Source: Lysobacterales bacterium (GTDB lineage: Bacteria > Pseudomonadota > Gammaproteobacteria > Xanthomonadales > SZUA-5). Taken from it: a DNA stretch of 62,834 nucleotides. Below, piece by piece: positions 29,017 through 37,308 of this stretch (the stretch's first letter is position 1; every line of letters begins with the position of its first letter). Both the position numbers and the translations under genes were made by a program. The DNA is taken from positions 1-62,834 of the forward strand of contig JABAQR010000013.1 in assembly GCA_019187485.1 (NCBI GenBank), written 5' to 3'. A model generated the notes under the pieces. It saw only the letters and a program-made list of their open reading frames with translations, searched no databases and had not been told where the DNA came from.

Positions 29017-31833
29017 ATGGCCACCAGCAAGAAAACCCCGATCAGCGTCGAAGCGCTCAAGCACGATGAAGCCACGCGCAAAAACATCCCCACGGCGGAA
29101 TATCAAGCAGTGCTCGCCAAGGCCGAGCAGGCGCCGGTGCGCGTGGCGATGGAGCGGCGCAACCACGATCTCGATCCGCAGTTGGTGTGGCGTGGCAAGG
29201 ACGGGCGGGAAGACGCCAGCCTGGTGGTGCAGGCCGCGCCGCTCTACATTCAGGAGAAGGTGCATCCGAAGGTGCTGGTGGACGACCTGCGCCGCCAAAG
29301 CCAGCGTCGGCGCGAGGCGCAGGCGCAGCAGCAGATGGGCGCGATGGTCGACCTGTTCGCCGACTTCAATGGCCTGCCCAGTGAGGCCGCACGCACCGAG
29401 TTCTACCAGCACGACGCGCACTGGGCCAACCGCTTCATCCTCGGTGATTCGCTGCAGGTGATGGCGAGCCTCGCCGAGCGCGAGGGCTTACGCGGCAAGG
29501 TGCAGTGCATCTATTTCGATCCGCCCTACGGCATCAAGTTCAACAGCAATTTCCAGTGGTCCACCACCAGCCGCGACGTCAAGGACGGCAACGCTGATCA
29601 CATCACTCGCGAACCCGAGCAGGTGAAGGCCTTCCGCGATACCTGGCGCGACGGTATCCACTCCTATCTGACCTATCTGCGCGACCGGCTGACGGTGGCG
29701 CGGGAACTGTTGACGGACTCGGGCTCGATCTTTGTGCAGATCGGGGATGAGAACGTGCATCGGGTAAGGGCGGTGATGGACGAGGTGTTTGGGGAGAGCA
29801 ATTTCTGCGCGATTCTTGTTTGCAGGAAGACAAGCAGCCTTAACAGCCCTGCCGCGCGGGTAAACGTCTTGCCAGGAAGTGCCGATTTCATCTTGTGGTA
29901 TGCGAAATCGAGCTCTGTGAAGTACAGGCAGCTTTACGTTTCAAAGTCGCTTTCTGGTGAAGGTGGTGACCACTATCGGCTTGTCGAACACGAGAACGGC
30001 GCTCTACGTCCGCTTAGCAAGGTTGAGATGATCGACCCAGAAACGCTGCCGGAAGGCAGCAATGTCGTTCGCATGGACAACGTCGTTTCGCAGGGGTACT
30101 CAGAAACACTGTCGCAGCCGCTGTCTGTCGAAGGTCGAGAGTTCCGGCCGGGATCAACGTCTCATTGGAAGACGACAGTTGCCGGTATGTCGCGTCTCGC
30201 TCGTGCCAACCGGTTGTCCATCACCGGAAGGACAGTGGCGTACAAGAGGTATTTTCGCGACTTCCCCGTGATGATGGTCAACACGATCTGGGAAGATATC
30301 GGTGCAGACGCTGACAAGACCTATGTGGTTCAGACCCCGGCGGCGGCGATTCGAAGGTGCATCCTCATGACATCAGATCCCGGCGACCTCGTGCTCGATC
30401 CGACTTGCGGCTCCGGCACCACCGCCTATGTCGCCGAGCAATGGGGCCGCCGCTGGATCACCATCGACACCTCTCGAGTAGCCCTGGCGCTGGCGCGCGC
30501 CCGCATCATGGGTGCCCGCTATCCGTTCTACATGCTCGCCGACAGCCGCGAAGGCCAGCAGAAGGAAGCCGAACTCACGCGCACCGCGCCCAGCAGCAAG
30601 CCAGTCCAGGGCAATATCCGCCAGGGCTTTGTCTACGAGCGCGTGCCGCACATCACGCTCAAGTCCATCGCCAACAACGCCGAAATCGACGTCATCTGGG
30701 ACAAGTTCCAGGCACTTCTGGAACCGCTGCGCGCTGCCTTGAACAAGGCAGTTGGCCGACAGTGGGAGGATTGGGAAATCCCGCGGCAAGCGGATGCCAA
30801 GTGGTCGGACGCCGCCAAGCAGGCACACGCGAACTGGTGGCAGCAGCGCATCGCCCGCCAGAGGGAGATCGACGCCTCCATTGCCGCCAAGGCCGATTCC
30901 GAGTTCTTGTACGACAAGCCCTATGAGGACAAGAAGAAGGTGCGGGTAGCCGGGCCGTTCACCGTGGAGAGCCTCTCACCCCACCGCGTCCTGGGTGTCG
31001 ACGAAAACGACGAACTCATCGACCACGTTGCCGAAGCGCAAGCCAAGTACGGCCGCGACTTCAACGCCATCATCCTGGAGAACCTGCGTACCGCGGGCGT
31101 GCAGCAGGCGCGCAAGGCCGACAAGATCGACTTCACCGCACTTACACCGTGGCCGGGCGAACTGATCGGTGCCGAGGGGCGCTACCTCGAAGGTGCCGAC
31201 GAGCGCCGAGCCGCCATCTTCATCGGCCCTGAATTCGGCACCGTCACCCGCGTCGATCTCGCGGCCGCCGCCCGCGAGGCGGCCGAAGCCGACTTCGATG
31301 TGCTGATCGCCTGCGCCTTCAGCTTCGACGCGCACGCCAGCGAACTCGGCAAGCTCGGCCGCATCCGCGTGCTGCAGGCGCGCATGAACGCCGACCTGCA
31401 CATGGCCGAGGATTTGAAGAACACCGGCAAAGGCAACTTGTTCGTGATCTTCGGCGAACCCGACATCACCCTGCTCGACGCCGGCGAGACCGGCGAGCCC
31501 GGCCAGATGCGCGTCAAGGTGAACGGCGTGGACGTGTTCCACCCCAACAGCGGCGAGATCCGCAGCGACAGTGCCGATGGCATTGCCTGCTGGTTCATCG
31601 ACACCGACTACAACGAGGAGAGCTTCTTCGTTCGCCACGCCTACTTCCTCGGCGCCAACGACCCCTACAAGGCGTTGAAGACCACCCTGAAGGCGGAGAT
31701 CGACGCCGATGCCTGGACCAGCCTCAACAGCGACACCTCGCGCCCCTTCGACAAGCCCACCTCCGGGCGCATCGCGGTGAAAGTCATCAATCACCTGGGG
31801 GACGAGGTGATGAAGGTTTTCCGGGTGGTGTAG
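29017..31833 (+). CDS. type III DNA methyltransferase (Mod subunit, beta class)
   Basis: A 938-residue N6-adenine (or N4-cytosine) methyltransferase, longer than usual Mod proteins (about 600-700). The order is catalytic motif D-P-P-Y-G (168-172), target-recognition segment, then the AdoMet motif D-P-T-C-G-S-G-T-T (461-469), the beta-class order. The segment for residues about 265-445 (bases about 29810-30350) has markedly lower GC and different codon choice, as expected for an exchanged specificity cassette. The 460 residues after motif I are a conserved extension that may contact the restriction subunit. It protects the host site and supplies recognition to the restriction complex. It starts two bases after the res stop. 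Confidence 0.88.
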   Translation: MATSKKTPISVEALKHDEATRKNIPTAEYQAVLAKAEQAPVRVAMERRNHDLDPQLVWRGKDGREDASLVVQAAPLYIQEKVHPKVLVDDLRRQSQRRREAQAQQQMGAMVDLFADFNGLPSEAARTEFYQHDAHWANRFILGDSLQVMASLAEREGLRGKVQCIYFDPPYGIKFNSNFQWSTTSRDVKDGNADHITREPEQVKAFRDTWRDGIHSYLTYLRDRLTVARELLTDSGSIFVQIGDENVHRVRAVMDEVFGESNFCAILVCRKTSSLNSPAARVNVLPGSADFILWYAKSSSVKYRQLYVSKSLSGEGGDHYRLVEHENGALRPLSKVEMIDPETLPEGSNVVRMDNVVSQGYSETLSQPLSVEGREFRPGSTSHWKTTVAGMSRLARANRLSITGRTVAYKRYFRDFPVMMVNTIWEDIGADADKTYVVQTPAAAIRRCILMTSDPGDLVLDPTCGSGTTAYVAEQWGRRWITIDTSRVALALARARIMGARYPFYMLADSREGQQKEAELTRTAPSSKPVQGNIRQGFVYERVPHITLKSIANNAEIDVIWDKFQALLEPLRAALNKAVGRQWEDWEIPRQADAKWSDAAKQAHANWWQQRIARQREIDASIAAKADSEFLYDKPYEDKKKVRVAGPFTVESLSPHRVLGVDENDELIDHVAEAQAKYGRDFNAIILENLRTAGVQQARKADKIDFTALTPWPGELIGAEGRYLEGADERRAAIFIGPEFGTVTRVDLAAAAREAAEADFDVLIACAFSFDAHASELGKLGRIRVLQARMNADLHMAEDLKNTGKGNLFVIFGEPDITLLDAGETGEPGQMRVKVNGVDVFHPNSGEIRSDSADGIACWFIDTDYNEESFFVRHAYFLGANDPYKALKTTLKAEIDADAWTSLNSDTSRPFDKPTSGRIAVKVINHLGDEVMKVFRVV

Positions 31834-31871
31834 CCTGCGATTCATGGAGTCAGTTCGATGACCAAATCCGC

Positions 31872-32972
31872 ATGAAGACGACCTTCTGCCAGCCCCGGTT
31901 CACCGGGCAACGGTTCGACGAGCACACGCTGCCGGTGGAGGTGGCGCGTGACCTCGCGGCCTACGAGGCCTTGGTCATCGATCTGGCGAAGCACCTCTAC
32001 AAGCTGGAAAAACCCAAGCGCACGCGTGCGCCCAGGGGCTTTGCGGCCAATTTCCGACTGGATATTCAGGAGATCGGCGACGGCAGCACCAAGCCGCTGC
32101 TGGCAGTCGTGATGTCCGGCATGTTGGCTCTGTCCAACGCGGAGCCCAGCCATTTCGAGCGCGCACGCGATCTGATCGCCGAATGTGTCGCTGCCCCGGA
32201 TGGCCGCTTGCCCGAGCTTTTCCCGAAGGAACTGCTGAGCCACTTCAACCAGTTTGGCCGGTCTCTGCGCGATGGCGAAACCCTGGAATTGCCACTGCCA
32301 ACAACCGGGAACGCCGTGCTGACTGCCGAGCGCCGCAAGAAACTGGTGTTGGCCGCCAGCGAGGAATACGAACGCGAAGTCGAATTGCAGGGCTATATCG
32401 GCGAGGTGGATTGGGAGAAGTCGACGTTCCGACTCCGTCTTGCGGACAATAGCCAGACCATCGTTCCGCTGCTGCCTGCATTTCGCGACGATGCACGCGA
32501 GTACGGCGGACGCTCGCGTCACTGGGTCATCGTCAAGGGCGTCGGAACCTTCGACGCGTGGGACCGTCTAAAGCGCATCCTGTCCGCCGAATCGTCGGAA
32601 GTCGTGAGAAACGTCGAGATCGCCAACCGCCTGGATGAGCTGACGCAGCTTGCGCCGGGCTGGTTTGAGGGCGCGGGCTTGGCGCCGGACAGGGAACGCT
32701 TGTCGCAGTTTTCCGAGCAGTTGATCTCGTCGTATCCCGACAGTCTGGTGCTGCCTGCCATCTTCCCTACGCAGGATGGCAACCTGCTGCTGGAGTGGAA
32801 TGCAGTCGGCGATCCTTCACTGGATGTTCGGCTCGCTGACTTCTCGGGGAGCTATCACGCCTTCGATGACGACGGCGCGGACATCGAGCGCGACTTCCGC
32901 CTGGACGGCGAACAGGGATGGAGCGAATTGCACGCTTTCCTGAGCGCAAACATCAGGAAGCGCCAGGCATGA
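31872..32972 (+). CDS. uncharacterised protein of the restriction operon (366 aa)
   Basis: A 366-residue soluble protein with no motif I can assign to an enzyme. Features: F-D-E-H-T-L-P-V-E-V near the start, R-A-P-R-G-F-A-A-N-F-R-L-D-I, a middle segment G-R-S-L-R-D-G-E-T-L-E-L, beta-rich R-L-R-L-A-D, and a C-terminal L-P-A-I-F-P-T-Q-D-G-N-L-L-L-E-W. I recall proteins of this build beside a small partner like the one that follows here, but cannot name a family. The ATG at 31872 overlaps the stop of a five-codon frame starting at 31858. Its own stop overlaps the next start (ATGA), so the two proteins are probably made in fixed ratio. Confidence 0.75.
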   Translation: MKTTFCQPRFTGQRFDEHTLPVEVARDLAAYEALVIDLAKHLYKLEKPKRTRAPRGFAANFRLDIQEIGDGSTKPLLAVVMSGMLALSNAEPSHFERARDLIAECVAAPDGRLPELFPKELLSHFNQFGRSLRDGETLELPLPTTGNAVLTAERRKKLVLAASEEYEREVELQGYIGEVDWEKSTFRLRLADNSQTIVPLLPAFRDDAREYGGRSRHWVIVKGVGTFDAWDRLKRILSAESSEVVRNVEIANRLDELTQLAPGWFEGAGLAPDRERLSQFSEQLISSYPDSLVLPAIFPTQDGNLLLEWNAVGDPSLDVRLADFSGSYHAFDDDGADIERDFRLDGEQGWSELHAFLSANIRKRQA

Positions 32973-33352
32973 ACGACGACACTTTGCTGCTGCGCCAGGT
33001 GCATCCGCAGTTCTTGAAGGACGATCAGCTCACCAGTCAGGCCTTCTTTCCGTTTCCGAAGGACAACGGGCGGTTGTCGGTGTACGACGGCGATCAGATC
33101 TCGGCGGAAGCGTCATACCGCCACTACACCGAAGCCTTGGGCTTCCAGTCCCAAGGTGTTTGGGCCGTGTCCGGCGCTGAGAGCGCCGGCGTCGGTTTGG
33201 CGCATGTCCCCGATCCGCTGACCGAATCGCCCGCCCACGCCGTGATCGACTTTGGCCAGCGACCGGAGAAGGAATGTCGCAAGCTGGCCAAGCGACTGCG
33301 CGACCACGCGGTCCAGCGCGGGTGCCTGCACGCGGCAGGCGACGCCGCCTAG
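32969..33352 (+). CDS. uncharacterised small partner protein (127 aa)
   Basis: A 127-residue protein coupled by ATGA to the 366-residue gene. It begins L-L-R-Q-V-H-P-Q-F, contains S-V-Y-D-G-D-Q-I-S-A-E-A-S-Y-R-H-Y, and ends with K-E-C-R-K-L-A-K-R-L-R-D-H-A. There is no signal peptide or membrane helix. It does not resemble a ribbon-helix-helix, AbrB or HTH antitoxin, which matters because the next gene has a RelE/ParE-like domain. The stop lies three bases before that gene. Function unknown; context points to a shared complex with the upstream protein. Confidence 0.72.
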   Translation: MNDDTLLLRQVHPQFLKDDQLTSQAFFPFPKDNGRLSVYDGDQISAEASYRHYTEALGFQSQGVWAVSGAESAGVGLAHVPDPLTESPAHAVIDFGQRPEKECRKLAKRLRDHAVQRGCLHAAGDAA

Positions 33353-33355
33353 ACG

Positions 33356-35458
33356 ATGGACTTCCGCATCGCCGACACCTTCACCGATAGTCTCGCGCGG
33401 CTCACCGGCGACGAGCAAAAAGCGGTCAAGAGCACCGCCTTCGACTTGCAGCTCAATCCAGCCAACCCCGGCATGAGCTTCCACAAGCTTGACCGTGCCA
33501 AGGACCCGCGTTTCTGGTCGGTACGGGTTGGTGCCGACCTCCGGCTGATGGTGCACAAATCATCCAGAAGCCTGCTGCTGTGCTACGTCGATCACCACGA
33601 CAAGGCCTACGCGTGGGCTGAACGACGGAAATTGGAAGTACACCCGACCACTGGAGCGGCGCAGTTCGTGGAGGTGCGTGAGCGCGTGGAGGAAATCCGC
33701 GTGCGGAAGGTGGTCGAGGTGGAAGCGCCGACGCCGCTACGCGCCGAATCCGCCAAGCGCACACCCAAGCCCCTGCTGTTCGCCCAGACGCCAGAGCAGT
33801 TGCTGCTCGGTTTCGGTGTTCCGGCGGAATGGTTGGATGAAGTGCGCGGCGCGGACGAGGATTCGCTGCTCGATCTGGTCGACCATCTTCCCGCCGAGGC
33901 TGGCGAAGCCCTGCTGGAACTGGCGACCGGCGGCACGCCCAAGGTGGCACCGGTGGCGGTGGCCCTGAATGCCGATCCCTTCGAGCACCCCGACGCGCTG
34001 CGCCGCTTCCGTGTGGTTGCAAACGTGGAGGAACTGGAGCGCGCCTTCGAGGCGCCGTGGGAGAAGTGGACGATCTTCCTGCACCCGGATCAGCGTCAGT
34101 TCGTACAGCGCGACTACAACGGCCCGGCGCGCGTTTCCGGCTCGGCGGGCACCGGCAAGACCATCGTGGCCCTGCATCGTGCGGCCCACCTCGCGCGCGC
34201 CAATGTCGATGCACGGGTGCTGTTGACGACGTTTTCTGAAGGTCTTGCAACCGCACTGCGCGCGAAGCTGCGACACCTGATCAGCTCGGAGCCAAGGCTG
34301 GGCGAGCGCATCGAAGTCGCCGCGCTGGATGCCGTGGGCCTGCGGCTTTATGAGTCCAGTTTCGGCAAGGCTCGAATCGCGACCGTCGCCGATGTGAAGG
34401 CGCGACTGGCGAAGCATCGCGCGGGGGCATCCAGTTCGCGCTTCGGCGAGACGTTTCTGTTAGGCGAGTGGCAGCAGGTCGTCGATGCGTGTCAGTTGGA
34501 GACGTGGGAGGACTACCGAGACGTCAAGCGACTGGGGCGCAAAACCCGATTGTCTGACGCACAGCGATCAACGTTGTGGTCGGTGTTCGACGCAGTCCGT
34601 CAGGAACTGAAGGTTGAAGGACTGGTCTCGATGGCAGGTGTCTTCACGCGGCTGGCGAGCGAAATACCCAAGCGCAAGCATCCGCCGTTCGAGCATGTGG
34701 TGCTGGATGAGGCGCAAGACGTGTCGGTGGCCCAGTTGAAGTTTCTGGCCGCCCTGGGCGGCGCGCGCCCGAATGCGTTGTTCTTCGCAGGCGACCTGGG
34801 CCAGAGAATTTTCCAGACAGCGTTCTCGTGGAAGTCTCTCGGCGTGGATGTGCGCGGACGGTCCAGATCCCTAACCGTCAACTACCGAACTTCGCATCAG
34901 ATTCGTGCGCAGGCGGACCGGCTGCTCGGTGAAGAGATCGCCGATGTGGATGGCAACACCGAGTCCCGCAAGGGCACGGTGTCAGTGTTCAACGGCCCCG
35001 CGCCCAGCGTCCGCGAGTTCAAATCGAATTCGCTGGAGATCGAAGGTGTCGGCGACTGGCTCAGGGCTCAAACCGAGGGCCGACTGGCCCCGCATGAAAT
35101 CGGCGTGTTCGTTCGCAGCGCCGCTGAACTGGATCGCGCCGAACAGGCTCTGCAACGCGCGGGGTTGCCCTTCGTCGTGCTGGACGAAAAACTGCAATCG
35201 GTGACCGGGAAGGCATCTGTCGCCACCATGCACTTCGCGAAGGGCCTGGAGTTCCGCGCTGTGGCGGTCATGGCCTGCGACGATGAGGTCATCCCGCTGC
35301 AATCCCGCATCGAGAGCGTGAGCGACGAGAGCGATCTCGACGAGGTCTACGCCACGGAGAGGCATCTGCTCTATGTGGCTTGTACGCGGGCACGCGAGTT
35401 TTTGCATGTGTCCGGCGTCTCGCCAGCGTCAGAGTTCCTGGGGGACTTGAAGTCGTAG
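33356..35458 (+). CDS. RelE/ParE-like domain fused to UvrD/Rep-type helicase
   Basis: A 700-residue protein. Residues 1-95 look like a RelE/ParE toxin fold: S-F-H-K-L-D, F-W-S-V-R-V-G-A-D-L-R-L-M-V-H, then L-C-Y-V-D-H-H-D-K-A-Y. A linker (about 110-230) joins it to a complete SF1 helicase: Walker A G-S-A-G-T-G-K-T at 262-269, D-E-A-Q-D at 451-455, G-D-L-G-Q-R-I-F at 479-486, N-Y-R-T-S at 509-513, M-H-F-A-K-G-L-E-F and C-T-R-A-R near the C-terminus. No nuclease domain is seen. It is the last gene of the operon, three bases after the small protein stop, and converges with phage Rz. Confidence 0.85.
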   Translation: MDFRIADTFTDSLARLTGDEQKAVKSTAFDLQLNPANPGMSFHKLDRAKDPRFWSVRVGADLRLMVHKSSRSLLLCYVDHHDKAYAWAERRKLEVHPTTGAAQFVEVRERVEEIRVRKVVEVEAPTPLRAESAKRTPKPLLFAQTPEQLLLGFGVPAEWLDEVRGADEDSLLDLVDHLPAEAGEALLELATGGTPKVAPVAVALNADPFEHPDALRRFRVVANVEELERAFEAPWEKWTIFLHPDQRQFVQRDYNGPARVSGSAGTGKTIVALHRAAHLARANVDARVLLTTFSEGLATALRAKLRHLISSEPRLGERIEVAALDAVGLRLYESSFGKARIATVADVKARLAKHRAGASSSRFGETFLLGEWQQVVDACQLETWEDYRDVKRLGRKTRLSDAQRSTLWSVFDAVRQELKVEGLVSMAGVFTRLASEIPKRKHPPFEHVVLDEAQDVSVAQLKFLAALGGARPNALFFAGDLGQRIFQTAFSWKSLGVDVRGRSRSLTVNYRTSHQIRAQADRLLGEEIADVDGNTESRKGTVSVFNGPAPSVREFKSNSLEIEGVGDWLRAQTEGRLAPHEIGVFVRSAAELDRAEQALQRAGLPFVVLDEKLQSVTGKASVATMHFAKGLEFRAVAVMACDDEVIPLQSRIESVSDESDLDEVYATERHLLYVACTRAREFLHVSGVSPASEFLGDLKS

Positions 35459-35490
35459 TGCACCACAAACTGGCGCACGACAAGCGTCGA

Positions 35491-35988
35491 TTACTGGGTG
35501 GTGGACGCCATCTCCCTGATCCACGCTTGCAGCGCGCTCAGTTGCTCCGCTGTCTCGTGGCAGGTCTGGTAGTTGGTGGCAACAGTCCCGGCGACGGCAG
35601 AGAGCGCAATGCCTGCGGCGGCCGCATCAGTATCTCGGGCGGGCTCGGGCAGTGCACCGGCGGCGGCAGCGTCGTGCAGGCGCACAAAGCCACGGTTGAT
35701 AGTGCAAGCAGCATCGGCTTGTACGGGCACATAGACGGGTACCTCCTTGATGATGGTGTCGCCCTTTTCGCGGACGACACGAATGCGGTCGACGTACTCG
35801 GTGACGACCGTGACGGTGGCTTGTGCCTGCTCCTCGCGGACAGCGGTGGCCTGTAAAGCTTGTTGCTGGACGGCGGCATCCCACTGCGCTCGAACGTGGC
35901 CCGCGCCCTTGACCCAGCCGAAGCCGACCAGGGCGAAGCCGAGCGCCGCCAAGGCCAGCAGCCGGTACGGCCACGGAATCACGCTCAC
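35491..35988 (-). CDS. phage Rz-like inner-membrane spanin
   Basis: A 165-residue i-spanin with an N-terminal membrane anchor (L-L-A-L-A-A-L-G-F-A-L-V-G-F-G-W-V) followed by a long periplasmic coiled region (Q-W-D-A-A-V-Q-Q-Q-A-L-Q) and a short C-terminal tail. It connects inner and outer membranes with Rz1 and fuses them at lysis. The GTG start at 35988 overlaps the lysozyme stop (GTGA); the longer frame to 36006 lies within lysozyme. It is the last gene of the leftward late operon, 32 bases from the helicase stop. A nested Rz1 frame lies inside it. Confidence 0.8.
   Translation of the reverse strand: MSVIPWPYRLLALAALGFALVGFGWVKGAGHVRAQWDAAVQQQALQATAVREEQAQATVTVVTEYVDRIRVVREKGDTIIKEVPVYVPVQADAACTINRGFVRLHDAAAAGALPEPARDTDAAAAGIALSAVAGTVATNYQTCHETAEQLSALQAWIREMASTTQ
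35538..35732 (-). CDS. Rz1-like outer-membrane spanin nested within Rz
   Basis: In another frame inside Rz, M-C-P-Y-K-P-M-L-L-A-L-S-T-V-A-L-C-A-C-T-T begins a 64-residue (or 58-residue, start 35714) lipoprotein. The lipobox is L-C-A-C, and the mature part is short and proline-rich (P-P-P-V-H-C-P-S-P-P), both typical of lambda Rz1. Completely nested Rz/Rz1 genes are the usual lambda arrangement, which supports this overlap as coding rather than chance. Confidence 0.75.
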   Translation of the reverse strand: MCPYKPMLLALSTVALCACTTLPPPVHCPSPPEILMRPPQALRSLPSPGLLPPTTRPATRQRSN

Positions 35989-36494
35989 GATGCCTCCCCG
36001 ATGCACTGCCGATACTCGGCCTCACGCCGTTTGGCCAGTCCGCCGCACTGCCGCGCATTGGCGGGCAGCGCGCAATCTTTGCCTTGGAAAAATCGCCAGC
36101 GCAGCAACTCGGAACACGCCCCGACGTAGTCCTCGGCGTTGAGTTTCTTCACCAGCGTGGACTTGCAGAACGCATGGCTGCCGACGTTGTAAGAAAAGCT
36201 CACCAGCGCGTCGTACTCGTGCTGAGCCAGCGGCACAGTCACGCATTGCTTGAGCGCACCCTCGAACTGCTGCACATCCGTGAGCGCCCGAGCCAACGCC
36301 TTCGGCGGCGTGGTGGTGTCGCCGAGCTTCACCCCTGTGGTGGCGCCGAAGCCAATGGTCGGCACATCGCCTTTGAGCGGGATAGCCGCGCGGTCGGTAT
36401 AGCCCTCGTGCAGCAAGATGCCGACCAGGGCGGCGGCGGACAGGCTAAGACCGGCCACCGCCCTGCGCACTGCTGAAGTGGGCGGCGGGATCAT
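35985..36494 (-). CDS. phage lysozyme (GH24 muramidase)
   Basis: A 169-residue glycoside hydrolase 24. The N-terminal hydrophobic segment (A-V-A-G-L-S-L-S-A-A-A-L-V-G-I-L-L) may be a signal-arrest-release anchor. The catalytic Glu is in H-E-G-Y, followed by the G-D-V-P-T-I-G-F-G substrate region and A-L-V-S-F-S-Y-N-V-G-S-H-A-F. It cleaves peptidoglycan when the late operon is expressed. The chosen start overlaps the preceding holin-like gene by ATGA. Confidence 0.9.
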   Translation of the reverse strand: MIPPPTSAVRRAVAGLSLSAAALVGILLHEGYTDRAAIPLKGDVPTIGFGATTGVKLGDTTTPPKALARALTDVQQFEGALKQCVTVPLAQHEYDALVSFSYNVGSHAFCKSTLVKKLNAEDYVGACSELLRWRFFQGKDCALPANARQCGGLAKRREAEYRQCIGEAS

Positions 36495-36712
36495 CGGTAC
36501 ATCCCCGGCTGCGCCACGATGCGGGCAACCGTCGCGCCGATGCTGCAAGCAAAGGCCAACAGCACAAACGCGCCGCGCGGCAGCACGTCGCCGAACAGAG
36601 GCACCACCACTTCCGCCGCCGTGAGGGCAGCTGCCACAAGCGAGAATCGGATGCTCCAGGCACGGCGCAGAACCTGCCGCCAGTCGTCGAGCAGGCAGAG
36701 CTTGGGTTTCAT
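36491..36712 (-). CDS. small phage membrane protein, holin-like (DUF7940-like)
   Basis: A 73-residue protein with two hydrophobic helices (S-L-V-A-A-A-L-T-A-A-E-V-V-V-P and G-A-F-V-L-L-A-F-A-C-S-I-G-A-T-V-A) following a W-R-Q-V-L-R-R-A-W-S-I-R motif. That motif and the length fit the small phage proteins annotated as DUF7940, found beside lysozyme. A class II holin role is plausible. Both flanks overlap their neighbours in ATGA style, so the lysis genes are translationally coupled. Confidence 0.65.
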   Translation of the reverse strand: MKPKLCLLDDWRQVLRRAWSIRFSLVAAALTAAEVVVPLFGDVLPRGAFVLLAFACSIGATVARIVAQPGMYR

Positions 36713-37008
36713 TGCGGGCCTCCCAACAGCTTGAGCTTGATGGCGGCACCGACCAGCAGCGCGGCCAGGATGCCGGTGGTGATGACCTTCACCGTGGTTT
36801 GCCACGCTGTGCGACGGGCATCGCGCCACGCTTCCAGGAGGTCGCGCAGTTCGCGGATGTCCTTCGCCGCGTGTCCGTTTTCCAGCCCAAGATGGGCGAG
36901 GCAACGCTCGGCGCCCCGTTGGGCAGCGATGTTCAGCAGCTCATCAAAGTCCTCGTGCCGCAGCAGCAGCGTGGATTCGATGGGCGGTACATCAGTTTCT
37001 TCGGTCAT
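36709..37008 (-). CDS. phage membrane protein, DUF6127-like, first gene of lysis cassette
   Basis: A 99-residue protein: acidic N-terminus, a charged helix (L-L-N-I-A-A-Q-R-G-A-E-R-C-L-A-H-L-G-L) with D-I-R-E-L-R-D-L-L-E-A-W-R-D-A, then one C-terminal membrane helix (V-I-T-T-G-I-L-A-A-L-L-V-G-A-A-I). Such proteins, known to me as DUF6127, sit at the start of lysis cassettes and may act as holin or antiholin. It follows a terminator at 37029-37061, so lysis may have its own promoter within the 78-base gap or rely on read-through. Confidence 0.65.
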   Translation of the reverse strand: MTEETDVPPIESTLLLRHEDFDELLNIAAQRGAERCLAHLGLENGHAAKDIRELRDLLEAWRDARRTAWQTTVKVITTGILAALLVGAAIKLKLLGGPQ

Positions 37009-37028
37009 GGTCGGTCTCCAGAAAAGAC

Positions 37029-37061
37029 GAAACCCGCCCAGCGGGAGCCGGAGCGGGTTTC
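37029..37061 (-). terminator. Rho-independent terminator between tail and lysis genes
   Basis: GAAACCCGC (37029-37037) pairs with GCGGGTTTC (37053-37061), a perfect 9-bp stem with 15-base loop. On the minus strand the stem is followed by GTCTTTTC. It lies between the last tail gene and the lysis cassette, so it probably attenuates the late transcript. Confidence 0.6.
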
Positions 37062-37086
37062 AGGGGTAAGGCGAAAGGGGTGCGGC

Positions 37087-37308
37087 TTAGATGTCGATAA
37101 CTTCCAGCGGCAGAGACGGCGCTTCGCCTTCGATGACGCCGTCGCGGACGAACACGGTCTGGCCCAGCGTGGCCTCGCCACGTCCGTGGACCAGTCCGCC
37201 GCCCGGCAACGCGATCACGGCGCGGCTGGCGTCGACCTCGACCACGATGCCGGCTTGCAGCGGTGGATCAGGCAGCAGCTGTCGGAACTGCCGGTAGAGG
37301 TTATGCAC
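37087..37308 (-). CDS. small phage protein after the tail module
   Basis: A 73-residue protein, starting at GTG 37308 in an eight-base overlap with the tail gene stop at 37301. It has H-N-L-Y-R-Q-F-R-Q-L-L-P-D-P-P, beta-rich A-G-I-V-V-E-V-D, and V-F-V-R-D-G-V-I-E-G at the end. Such short beta-rich proteins at the tail tip of siphophages often are accessory tip or assembly factors. I do not recognise a specific family. Confidence 0.6.
   Translation of the reverse strand: MHNLYRQFRQLLPDPPLQAGIVVEVDASRAVIALPGGGLVHGRGEATLGQTVFVRDGVIEGEAPSLPLEVIDI

Noticed and set aside
32969..35458. A classical toxin-antitoxin operon (127-residue gene as antitoxin of the RelE-like domain)
   Set aside because: The 127-residue protein shows no antitoxin-type DNA-binding motif and the toxin-like domain is fused to a helicase, so the simple model is not supported.
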